Positions 1-6,912 of a DNA stretch of 9,265 bases are shown here, piece by piece. The notes under the pieces are model-generated. The model was not told the origin of the DNA. It ran no database searches and worked only from the letters and a program-made list of their open reading frames with translations. The stretch's first letter is position 1. The number at the start of each line of letters is the position of its first letter. The stretch is from Gammaproteobacteria bacterium UBA3532 (GTDB lineage Bacteria; Pseudomonadota; Gammaproteobacteria; Enterobacterales; UBA3532): positions 1-9,265 of the forward strand of contig DFOV01000136.1 of assembly GCA_002376965.1 (NCBI GenBank), in the 5' to 3' direction. Made by a program: the position numbers and the translations under genes.

Positions 1-4
1 AGTT

Positions 5-1000
5 TTATTGGTGAACACATGGCGTTTCATCGCCAATATTTGATTGGGGCACCTGAAAATTTGTCTGACTAAATGCAACCCGTTCTTCTGGGTTTTGCGC
101 GGGTTTCTTGATCGTTTCAATGGTTCGTAAACGCGGCAGCAGTCCGGCGTGGTTGGCAATCTGAATCGAAAGGCCCGGTCTGGCGTTTAGCTCAAGCAGC
201 ATCGGGCCTTGGTGTTCATCAAGTACGACATCGGTTCCAAGATAGCCTAGCCCAGTCACATCATAGCAGCGAGCTGCCAGGGTCAAAATATCTTTCCAAT
301 AAGGGATCTGAATATCCACCAATGGAGCTAGGGTATCGGGATGAGCTGTCACCAGGGCATCTTTTTGCACAGCATGCACGGCCCGGCCTGTAGCGATATC
401 CAGTCCGACCCCAATCGCTCCTTGATGAAGATTGGCTTTGCCATCCGAGCTATGCGTCGATAAGCGGATCATTGCCATCACCGGATAACCCCGGAAAACA
501 ATCACCCGAATATCCGGAATGCCTTCATAGCTATAGTGTTCGAAGATGGTGTTGGGGCAAAGCAGTGATTCGGCAATTATCACGTCTTTAGCGCCACCAA
601 GGCTGTATAACCCTGCGAGGATATTCGATTGGTGGCGCTCGATATGTGATGCCTGAATGACTTGGCCACTGCTTTTTACAAAGTCTTCACCTTGACGACC
701 ACTAATGACCAGTATGCCTTTACCGCCGCTACCTTTGGCCGGTTTGAGTACAAAACCTTGGTGGCCTTCAACCAACTCAAGCCAGTCTTTCATTTCTGAT
801 TGGCTGCGTATTTCACCGAGCAACTTTGGCGTTGGAATTTGGTGCTCTTCGGCCAGCTTTTTGGTTCGCAATTTATCGTCAACCAATGGGAATAAATGGC
901 GTGGATTATAGCGGCCAATATAGGCAATATTGCGCCGGTTCATGCCCAGTATGCCCATTTTTTTCAGCTGACTAGATGAGATCACGGATGACCAATTCAT
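5..1000 (-). CDS. RimK-like ATP-grasp amide ligase (alpha-L-glutamate ligase-related)
   Basis: 331-aa cytoplasmic protein, no signal peptide or membrane segment. It fits the ATP-grasp family related to RimK, which forms amide bonds by activating a carboxylate with ATP, often adding glutamate or another amino acid to a peptide or protein. Visible signatures: the DKLRTK pre-ATP-grasp stretch (residues 42-47), nucleotide-binding lysine K86 followed by the SGGKG loop (91-95), a DIRV strand (163-166), acidic D257, and the Mg-binding ELNARPG segment (E270, N272). Its start codon overlaps the stop of the upstream membrane-protein gene as ATGA, with GAGA about 10 nt upstream, so translation is probably coupled. 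It is the last gene of a three-gene operon with a retropepsin-like protease and an inactive transglutaminase/7TM protein. The acceptor substrate cannot be read from sequence. The stop codon lies 4 bases from the window edge, so further downstream genes are possible. Confidence 0.9.
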   Translation of the reverse strand: MNWSSVISSSQLKKMGILGMNRRNIAYIGRYNPRHLFPLVDDKLRTKKLAEEHQIPTPKLLGEIRSQSEMKDWLELVEGHQGFVLKPAKGSGGKGILVISGRQGEDFVKSSGQVIQASHIERHQSNILAGLYSLGGAKDVIIAESLLCPNTIFEHYSYEGIPDIRVIVFRGYPVMAMIRLSTHSSDGKANLHQGAIGVGLDIATGRAVHAVQKDALVTAHPDTLAPLVDIQIPYWKDILTLAARCYDVTGLGYLGTDVVLDEHQGPMLLELNARPGLSIQIANHAGLLPRLRTIETIKKPAQNPEERVAFSQTNFQVPQSNIGDETPCVHQ

Positions 1001-2502
1001 GCGTTATTTCTCAGCGCGCCAAAACGAAATAGCTCGAGCAGCCGATAGCCTTTATAGCTGCCGACCACCATAATCAGCGCCAGTAACATAAATTGCAGGC
1101 CAATAAAGTTAAAGGTTAAGTGCTTAATTAAAGGGTGGCTCATGACCATATATGCAATCACAGCGACCAACAGACTGCCCCCGCCTTGCACCAGTACTTC
1201 GTGTGCACCTTCCTCTTCCCACAAAATAGACATTCGCTCAATGGTCCAAGACAGAATGATGATCGGAAAAAAGGTTATCTTCAATCCCTCGGTCAGGCCA
1301 AGGCGATAGCTAAGTAGTGAGAACAGAACGGTTAAAATAATAACGGTGATGATCACCGCGGAAATCCGCGCTGTGAGCAATAAGTTTAAGTGAGAAAGGT
1401 ATGAACGGATCAATAGGCCTGCGGCAATCATAATCACAAAGCCAACAACCCCCGTCAGCAGGGAGGTTTGAATAAAAGCCATCGCTATCAGTACCGGCAT
1501 AAAGGTACCGGATGTACGCAGCCCTACAAAAACGCGCATCAGCGTCACAATCAGCACGCCAATGGGGATCAACAGAATATTCTTAAACATTGCCTGCTCT
1601 TCAACCGGAAGCGCTGCGACTGAAAAGCCCAGCATTGGAAATGCGTCTTGAACAGGGGAGAGCATTTGATGCAGGGGTAAATGGTGTTTGACCATAGAAA
1701 AGGTCAATGTAGAGTTGTCGCCACCAATCACTTCTAAAATCGACTGGCTTAAATTACTCCAAAGCAGCAGGTTATCGGGGATGCCTTGTTGAGCTGTTTC
1801 AGGATCGAAAAGCTGCCACTTTTCTTGCTCAAATACTTGGATAAAAGGGGTTAGTTGTTGGCGGCGGCGACCATCTTCAAGGTAAAGCCCTTTAACAATA
1901 CGGGCTGGCACTTTGGCTTGATGCAGAATATCAATGATGGTTTGGTGCTTGTCTTGTGCTGTTAGCAATAGTTGAGCATATTCTTCGCCACTGTCTTCTG
2001 ACAGGCTTTGAATAACCTGGCGAGCAAAGCTGAAATTATCGGCAGATTGGCGATAGGCGGTTGTTACTAAACGTTCGGCAACAGCAGCGTAAGGTGGCTG
2101 CCATTGCACTTTTCGAACATCTGGTATGGGTAATGTAGGCAAGCGGGGATGGACTTTTTGCAGCTCGACTTTGTAGTAGAGCGTTTGACGTCCAGTTGCT
2201 TGGCGACTGGTCCACTCCGCGACATAGCGCTCATCACGATTAACAAAAGATAGCCCATAGCCGGGACTCGCCGTTCGCTGATTAACTTTGCTAAAACCGG
2301 GAGGGTTATCCGGTAGTGATAGTGCGACTTTCACTGCTTCATTTAGGGCTTCAAATTCTATCTTAGCGTCAACCACCCAAAGCCACTGCTTTTCTCCGGG
2401 TAATAGCGGAATATTCAGTTTGAAGTGATGGTAGCCAGTTAGAAAGGCTCCACTAAGAAAGAGTATCGCTAGAATCAGTGAAAACGCATAGCGATGGCTC
2501 AT
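997..2502 (-). CDS. Inactive transglutaminase-like domain fused to seven transmembrane helices
   Basis: 501-aa inner-membrane protein. Residues about 7-24 form an N-terminal signal-anchor. Residues about 30-300 are soluble and probably periplasmic, and include a transglutaminase-like core around 140-245. Seven hydrophobic segments follow at about 307-325, 331-347, 349-366, 376-398, 405-420, 440-456 and 464-483. The transglutaminase Cys-His-Asp triad is not intact: the whole protein contains no cysteine, and the strand that normally reads HAWVEV reads TPFIQVF (218-224). An Asp-Pro (DPE, 233-235) remains at the expected third position. The architecture matches the family named inactive transglutaminase fused to 7TM helices, known to sit beside RimK-like ligases and retropepsin-like proteases. 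A binding or scaffold role for a peptide substrate is inference. The start has AGGAAAGG upstream and overlaps the protease stop as ATGA; the stop overlaps the ligase start in the same way. Confidence 0.9.
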   Translation of the reverse strand: MSHRYAFSLILAILFLSGAFLTGYHHFKLNIPLLPGEKQWLWVVDAKIEFEALNEAVKVALSLPDNPPGFSKVNQRTASPGYGLSFVNRDERYVAEWTSRQATGRQTLYYKVELQKVHPRLPTLPIPDVRKVQWQPPYAAVAERLVTTAYRQSADNFSFARQVIQSLSEDSGEEYAQLLLTAQDKHQTIIDILHQAKVPARIVKGLYLEDGRRRQQLTPFIQVFEQEKWQLFDPETAQQGIPDNLLLWSNLSQSILEVIGGDNSTLTFSMVKHHLPLHQMLSPVQDAFPMLGFSVAALPVEEQAMFKNILLIPIGVLIVTLMRVFVGLRTSGTFMPVLIAMAFIQTSLLTGVVGFVIMIAAGLLIRSYLSHLNLLLTARISAVIITVIILTVLFSLLSYRLGLTEGLKITFFPIIILSWTIERMSILWEEEGAHEVLVQGGGSLLVAVIAYMVMSHPLIKHLTFNFIGLQFMLLALIMVVGSYKGYRLLELFRFGALRNNA

Positions 2503-3284
2503 CGATCGCCTTTCCTATATATAAATTTCTTGCTGACATCAACCACAGCAATATCCTGCAAAAATTCTCTGCCCAGTAATACAGGATAGTTTAAATGGGT
2601 ACGATCGGTGAGGGTAAATTCAATGGTTTGAGTGATGGGGCCGACAGAAGCAGGAACTTCAACAACAGGGCGGCGATCGCTCTTTTTGGTGGAAGACTGC
2701 AATATGCGCACGTATTTGACCACTGGCAGGGTCAAGGTAATGGGTTTGGTTTCATCGTCATCAGGGTCTTTGTCTAAGTCGAAGCGAACGTATTTTTTGC
2801 CATCGCGCTCGATTTCAACCAAGTTGATCGCGCTCATTGACGAGGTGCCGGCACCTGTATCTATTCGTGCTTTTAATGGCTTTTCCAGCTGTTCCAGCCA
2901 TAACCATTCTAAGCGCCCTAACATGTGCTTATTTTCAATGGTCAGGAATTCTTTTTCGGGCTTGGGGCAGGTGAGCGGTGCTGCTGGTAATACCTTGGCA
3001 GGTAGTGTTTTGGCGGGTTGTCTCTTTTTTAGGTCGACAAGCTGTTTGTTGATACCTTCCAGCTGTTCAAAATTAGCACTAATATTTTTTTTGATATCAT
3101 CAAGTTGCTGCTGTTGCTCTAATAGCTGTGCCTGGTATTGCTGTGACTGTTGCTCCTGATATTCCAAACCTTCAAGAACAGGACTTAGGTCAACAGGTGG
3201 TTGGGACGGTGCAGGGGGGGCACTGATGCAGCCTGTCAGGCAAAGGGATGTTAAAGTGAAGAATGCGCCTATATTTACTTTCAT
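2499..3284 (-). CDS. Retropepsin-like aspartyl protease (RimK-associated type), predicted lipoprotein
   Basis: 261-aa protein from the ATG at 3284. Residues 1-18 are a lipoprotein signal ending in LTGC, so C19 would be lipidated; the following Ile is not an inner-membrane retention Asp, which favours the outer membrane. Residues 40-90 are Gln-rich and predicted coiled coil. The C-terminal half is the protease domain, annotated in databases as RimK-associated or ATP-dependent zinc protease. It carries a retropepsin DTGAGTSS motif (D142-S149) and the late strand VLLGREFL (235-242), one acid protease half of the kind that works as a dimer. Catalysis is inferred from the motif. An in-frame TTG at 3296 would add four residues, but the ATG gives a standard signal peptide and fits the predicted promoter at 3321-3349. 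First gene of the operon; its stop overlaps the next start (ATGA). Confidence 0.85.
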   Translation of the reverse strand: MKVNIGAFFTLTSLCLTGCISAPPAPSQPPVDLSPVLEGLEYQEQQSQQYQAQLLEQQQQLDDIKKNISANFEQLEGINKQLVDLKKRQPAKTLPAKVLPAAPLTCPKPEKEFLTIENKHMLGRLEWLWLEQLEKPLKARIDTGAGTSSMSAINLVEIERDGKKYVRFDLDKDPDDDETKPITLTLPVVKYVRILQSSTKKSDRRPVVEVPASVGPITQTIEFTLTDRTHLNYPVLLGREFLQDIAVVDVSKKFIYRKGDR

Positions 3285-3320
3285 ATACCCAAGCAAAATT
3301 GTTATGAATTATGGTCGCCT

Positions 3321-3349
3321 ATTATGCGGGATGATTAATTTCGGCACAA
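3321..3349 (-). promoter_or_regulatory. Predicted sigma-70 promoter of the protease/7TM/ligase operon
   Basis: On the minus strand, TTGTGC (3344-3349) and CATAAT (3321-3326) are separated by exactly 17 bp. The -10 matches consensus at 5 of 6 positions and the -35 at 3 of 6. Transcription would begin near 3314, leaving a leader of about 30 nt before the ATG at 3284. It lies between the GGDEF-EAL gene and the operon, so the operon can probably be transcribed on its own. Prediction by eye only. Confidence 0.5.
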
Positions 3350-3400
3350 ATATTTAGCAAGGGGTGTGGCTGGATAGCGACAGATACCTTCTTCGCTTAT

Positions 3401-5842
3401 TTACTGTACCTGACGGATCTGCGGATTACTTTCATAAAGCAATTCGGTGAATTCATGTTCTGGTATTGGGCGACTGATGTAATAGCCTTGGATATAGGTA
3501 CAGTCTTTTTCGCGCAGGAACTCAAGTTGGGCGGCTGTTTCGACGCCTTCGGCGGTGACTTTTAAGTCGAGCTGTTGTGCCATCGCTAATATACCACGAA
3601 CAATGGCACGGCCGCGTTCGTCTTTCTCTATATCATCGATGAAGCGCTTATCGATTTTAAGTTTGTCGATAGGTAGATCTTTAAGGTAGGCCAGTGATGA
3701 ATAGCCGGTGCCAAAGTCATCCATGGCCATGCTGATGCCTAGGCGTTTTAATTCATCCAGTTTCGCCATGGTCACTTCATTGGATTGCATCATGGCGGTT
3801 TCAGTAAACTCCAGTTCGAGGTAGGCTGCTGGAAGCCCGGTTTCTTTTAGGATGGAAGCGACTTGTTCGTCGAGTTCATTATCAATAAATTGTAGGCTGG
3901 AGACGTTTACGGCTACTTTGAAGTCGCGCAGTCCTGTGTCGTACCAGGACTTGGCCTGCACGCATGCTTCTTTCAGTGCCCATTCTCCCATGGCAACGAT
4001 AAGGCCGGTTTTTTCGGCAACGGGCACGAATTCACCCGGTGGCATAAAGCCTCGGATAGGATGTTGCCAACGGATCAATGCTTCACAACTGCGGATTTTA
4101 CCATTTTTGGCTGTCATCTGTGGTTGGTAATAGAGCACCAGCTCGTCATTGGCAATAGCATGGCGAAGTTCGCGATTGATCTGGTGATGGGTCATCGCTA
4201 TATCGGTCATGCTGGTGTTGAAATAGCGATAGGTGTTTTTGCCGTTTTCCTTGGCGCTATACATGGCCAGGTCGGCATTTTTTAGTAGCTCTGCAGGCTC
4301 ATTAGCATCTTCGGGGTAGGTCGTGATACCTATACTGGCTCCTAAAGTGAATTCATGATCAAAAACAAAAAAGGGCGATTTTAAAGAGTCGAGGATGCGC
4401 TGCGCAACGGCTACGCCATCTTCTGGCCCCTCTGTTTTATCTAGTAAGACAGTGAATTCGTCGCCGCCCAAGCGGGAAATGGGGGAGTGCATATCTTCGA
4501 CACTGGGTGAAGAGCTGACGCCAACAACGTCTGATTCGCGTAAACATTTGACCAAGCGCTGTGATACTTCTTTGAGAATGATATCGCCAGCATCGTGGCC
4601 AAGGGTGTCATTGACTTCTTTGAAGCCGTCAAGATCGATAAATAATAGCGCGAGCGATGATTGGTGACGCTTGGCTTGTTGTAGTGATTTTTCAATCGAG
4701 TAGAAGAACATGGCTCGATTAGGTAAGCCTGTTAGCTCATCATGGTAGGCAATTTGGCGTAGCTTATCGTCCAGTTCGAGTAAGTTGCCGCTCATTTGCA
4801 TGAGAGATTCCGCCAGCTCGCCGATTTCGTCATCAAACTGGTGTTCAAGGTCGATATCGAACTGGCCCGAACCGACCTTTTGCGTTGCATCTCGCAGTTT
4901 TTCCAGTCTTTTAAGGATGTGTTTATTTAATATAAGAAACAGTACTACTGTCAGTAGGAATACGCCGACAACAATCATTGCCCCCAGCGCAACAGAGCCG
5001 CGGCGGGTTAGCTCAATAACCTCGCTTTCGGGCCATGCAGCAGCAATATTTAAATTGTCGTTCAGGTGACTGACATGAACAAAGGTTTTCTTTTTTCCAT
5101 GCTCAATCGGCTTGGTTTCATTAAAATCAGTAAATCGTGACAGAATAAAGGCCGCAGGTAAGCGCTCGGCAGTTTGCTGTGGGGTGTAAGATTCGCCAGT
5201 ATTGGAAGCTGCGAACATGTATCCGAGCTGACCAATGCGCTTGGACTTGATCTCTTTGAGCCAACTGGTCAGCAATAGTTTCACCACCACATAGCCGCGC
5301 AGTTGATGGTGCTGCCCTTGTTGATTACTGGAGAATATTGGTGCAACCAGCATGGTATATATTTCATCGCTTACTTCATCGCGGAAAGTTTCGATGTATG
5401 GATATTCTTCGGCATTGAACATTTTTTGGCGCCTGGCATAACGCTCACGCGAACTGGTTTCAATGGCAAAACTGGTGCTGATACGTTTTTCGTTACTTTG
5501 ATCGTAAACGGCAATTTCGCTTAGATGGGTATCGCTGTTTACTAGCGACAGCAGTAATTCCAGCAGAGGTTGATAACTGGGGTTTTCACTTAAATGTTCG
5601 GCTTGATGACGTAAAAAATTGCTCAGTTCTGGTAGCTTTGCCAGCATATTGATGGTCGTTAAGCCTTTGGATACGCGAACATGGTAGTCGGTTTGGGCTT
5701 GGGTGACAGCTTGCTCGACTTGTTCCAGGGTTTTCTCCTGATAAACCGAGCCCAGCATCTGATTGAAGAAATAGTAGATCGCCAAGAAAGGCAGTAAAAC
5801 GACGGGTAGAAGACTCAGCGCCACTTTGGTTTTTAAGCGCAT
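3401..5842 (-). CDS. Membrane-bound Cache-HAMP-GGDEF-EAL c-di-GMP sensor enzyme
   Basis: 813-aa inner-membrane protein that makes and/or degrades c-di-GMP. Order: TM1 (about 8-27), periplasmic region of about 250 residues with a Cache-like pattern (GYVVVKLLLTSWL, 183-195), TM2 (about 284-305), HAMP (about 306-358), GGDEF (about 365-540) and EAL (about 555-805). The GGDEF motif is intact (459-463), as is the metal-binding DLDGFKEVND stretch (403-412). The inhibitory I-site RESD (435-438) lies 20 residues before GGDEF rather than the usual 5, so a loop of about 15 residues is inserted. EAL residues look complete: EAL (587-589), N646, E671, DDFG (708-711), K731, E765 and Q785. Phosphodiesterase activity is likely; cyclase activity is possible. 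The ATG is preceded by GGGG about 6 nt upstream. The gene stands alone, with no clear terminator before the downstream operon on the same strand. The ligand sensed is unknown. Confidence 0.93.
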   Translation of the reverse strand: MRLKTKVALSLLPVVLLPFLAIYYFFNQMLGSVYQEKTLEQVEQAVTQAQTDYHVRVSKGLTTINMLAKLPELSNFLRHQAEHLSENPSYQPLLELLLSLVNSDTHLSEIAVYDQSNEKRISTSFAIETSSRERYARRQKMFNAEEYPYIETFRDEVSDEIYTMLVAPIFSSNQQGQHHQLRGYVVVKLLLTSWLKEIKSKRIGQLGYMFAASNTGESYTPQQTAERLPAAFILSRFTDFNETKPIEHGKKKTFVHVSHLNDNLNIAAAWPESEVIELTRRGSVALGAMIVVGVFLLTVVLFLILNKHILKRLEKLRDATQKVGSGQFDIDLEHQFDDEIGELAESLMQMSGNLLELDDKLRQIAYHDELTGLPNRAMFFYSIEKSLQQAKRHQSSLALLFIDLDGFKEVNDTLGHDAGDIILKEVSQRLVKCLRESDVVGVSSSPSVEDMHSPISRLGGDEFTVLLDKTEGPEDGVAVAQRILDSLKSPFFVFDHEFTLGASIGITTYPEDANEPAELLKNADLAMYSAKENGKNTYRYFNTSMTDIAMTHHQINRELRHAIANDELVLYYQPQMTAKNGKIRSCEALIRWQHPIRGFMPPGEFVPVAEKTGLIVAMGEWALKEACVQAKSWYDTGLRDFKVAVNVSSLQFIDNELDEQVASILKETGLPAAYLELEFTETAMMQSNEVTMAKLDELKRLGISMAMDDFGTGYSSLAYLKDLPIDKLKIDKRFIDDIEKDERGRAIVRGILAMAQQLDLKVTAEGVETAAQLEFLREKDCTYIQGYYISRPIPEHEFTELLYESNPQIRQVQ

Positions 5843-5917
5843 AGAAACCCCGCTGCATTTAGGCAGATCATTAAACAGCGTGGAACGCCGACGTTTGGGG
5901 CTCTCTCATTCATTGCG

Positions 5918-5946
5918 ACTATATGACTATTCTCTTTGTACCTCAC
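5918..5946 (-). promoter_or_regulatory. Weak candidate promoter for the GGDEF-EAL gene
   Basis: On the minus strand, GTGAGG (5941-5946) and TATAGT (5918-5923) are 17 bp apart. The -10 matches consensus at 5 of 6 and the -35 at only 3 of 6. It would give a leader of roughly 70 nt before the ATG at 5842. The rest of the 292-bp spacer has no better-placed pair that I could find, so this is a tentative call. Confidence 0.25.
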
Positions 5947-5989
5947 TACAGCATCTTATCCGCGCATGCTTGCAATGGAAAACTGTATA

Positions 5990-6007
5990 AATGACACGCT
6001 TGTCATT
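5990..6007. repeat. Perfect 7-bp inverted repeat, possible operator
   Basis: AATGACA and TGTCATT flank a 4-base centre (CGCT). The two arms match perfectly and the site lies between the end of engB and the start of the GGDEF-EAL gene. Its size and symmetry fit a dimeric repressor site. No run of T follows on either strand, so it is not an intrinsic terminator. It is about 150 bp upstream of the GGDEF-EAL ATG and about 45 bp upstream of the weak promoter candidate. Function is inference. Confidence 0.35.
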
Positions 6008-6134
6008 CTTTGCGTTGGCTCTAGCTTAAAATAAGCACCTTGAAGTAGTTTGGGTGTAGCTTCAAAAGCGAGCCTTACGGAACTAATTTCAAGTATAGTA
6101 GCTCTTGGCTATCTTGCCCTTATCTGCAAAAAAA

Positions 6135-6764
6135 TCATTCTTCAGGTGGAGCTGGCTCCTGCTCAGGGAAGTACCACTGGGTTAGTTTTTGCAACAAGAT
6201 TTCTACACCATCTTTTCTCAGGGCTGAAAATAACTGGACGCTATGCTGCGCATCGTAGTCGTGCTTTAAAATATCTTTCGCTTGCCGTAAAGCCTTAATT
6301 TGTTGATTCTTTTTGAGCTTATCCGCCTTATTTAATATCAGGTGTAATGGGAGTTGGCATTCTTGTGCCCACACCAGCAATTGCTCATCGAGAGGATTGA
6401 AGGCATGACGAACATCGGTAACCAGCACTATGCCCTTCAAGCAGTTTCTGTGCTGTAAATATTGGCCCAACGTTTTTTGCCAGCGCATTTTGACTTCTTC
6501 AGATACCTTGGCATAGCCGTAGCCTGGTAGATCGACTAATCTGCGATCTTCCCCAACCGAAAAGAGATTAATCAGCTGGGTTCGGCCTGGAGTGCGACTG
6601 ATCCGAGCCAGCTGGCGGCGGTTGGCAATCGCATTAAGTGTGCTGGATTTGCCGGCATTGGAGCGGCCAGCGAATGCCACTTCAAAGCCATTGTCGGCGG
6701 GCAGCTGCTTGAGTTCAGCGGCGCTGGTAATAAAGTCGATTTGGTGAATATTAATTTTCTGCAT
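6135..6764 (-). CDS. engB: EngB (YsxC/YihA) ribosome-assembly GTPase
   Basis: 209-aa cytoplasmic TRAFAC GTPase needed for large ribosomal subunit assembly in family members. G motifs are complete: G1 GRSNAGKS (33-40), G2 threonine in SRTPGRTQ (T58), G3 DLPG (78-81) followed by YGYA typical of EngB, G4 NKAD (145-148) and G5 SAL (180-182). Length is normal for the family. The frame stays open upstream to an ATG at 6914, but that would add 50 residues with no family resemblance and would cover the divergent promoters. The ATG at 6764 gives the usual EngB N-terminus and has AGG six bases upstream. The C-terminus ends in a short Pro/Glu-rich tail. Transcribed divergently from the cytochrome c4 gene, an arrangement I recall from Pseudomonas. 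No convincing terminator is visible after the stop. Confidence 0.95.
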   Translation of the reverse strand: MQKINIHQIDFITSAAELKQLPADNGFEVAFAGRSNAGKSSTLNAIANRRQLARISRTPGRTQLINLFSVGEDRRLVDLPGYGYAKVSEEVKMRWQKTLGQYLQHRNCLKGIVLVTDVRHAFNPLDEQLLVWAQECQLPLHLILNKADKLKKNQQIKALRQAKDILKHDYDAQHSVQLFSALRKDGVEILLQKLTQWYFPEQEPAPPEE

Positions 6765-6784
6765 GGACAACCTGTGGTTTCGCG

Positions 6785-6813
6785 TAGCGTCGTAGAACCC
6801 TGTAGTGTATAAT
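6785..6813 (+). promoter_or_regulatory. Predicted promoter of the cytochrome c4 gene
   Basis: A perfect TATAAT lies at 6808-6813 on the plus strand. The hexamer 17 bp upstream (TAGCGT, 6785-6790) is a poor -35, so an activator or another element may contribute. Transcription would begin near 6820, giving a leader of about 93 nt before the ATG at 6913. The -10 overlaps the predicted engB promoter on the other strand. Confidence 0.4.
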
Positions 6814-6832
6814 CCCCCCGAAATTTTGTCAT
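6804..6832 (-). promoter_or_regulatory. Predicted promoter of engB
   Basis: On the minus strand, ATGACA (6827-6832, 5 of 6 matches to TTGACA) and TACACT (6804-6809, 4 of 6 matches to TATAAT) are 17 bp apart. Transcription would begin near 6797, giving a leader of about 33 nt before the engB ATG at 6764. Its -10 shares bases with the plus-strand TATAAT of the cytochrome c4 promoter. Confidence 0.35.
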
Positions 6833-6912
6833 GCGAAGCCTGAGCCGGTTTTGCGCCGAGACTACACCACAGCCGACAAATGAAAAGACGAATATACAAA
6901 AGAGTGTTGCCC

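Noticed and set aside
2632..3159. 175-codon open frame on the plus strand inside the protease gene
   Set aside because: It lies antisense to the protease gene, is rich in Ser and Cys from the reverse of Gln and Glu codons, and has no ribosome site or recognisable domain. It is a shadow frame.
3285..3296. TTG start for the protease gene at 3296
   Set aside because: It adds only four residues before a standard lipoprotein signal and has no ribosome site upstream. The ATG at 3284 is preferred.
3350..3400. Hairpin AGCGA/TCGCT just after the GGDEF-EAL stop
   Set aside because: The stem is only 5 bp with a 12-base loop and no T-run follows, so it is not supported as an intrinsic terminator.
5952..5989. 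Possible sigma-28 (FliA) promoter on the minus strand: TACAGTTT followed by GCGGATAA
   Set aside because: Both elements are close to consensus, but they are 16 bp apart instead of about 11, so a working promoter is unlikely.
6024..6065. Short inverted repeats GCTTA-AAA-TAAGC and TTGAAG...CTTCAA downstream of engB
   Set aside because: The arms are 5-6 bp and lack a following T-run on the minus strand, so they do not support a terminator call for engB and could occur by chance in AT-rich sequence.
6880..6912. Earlier ATG start of the cytochrome c4 gene at 6880
   Set aside because: It would add 11 residues ahead of a normal signal peptide and has no ribosome site. The ATG at 6913 is preferred.
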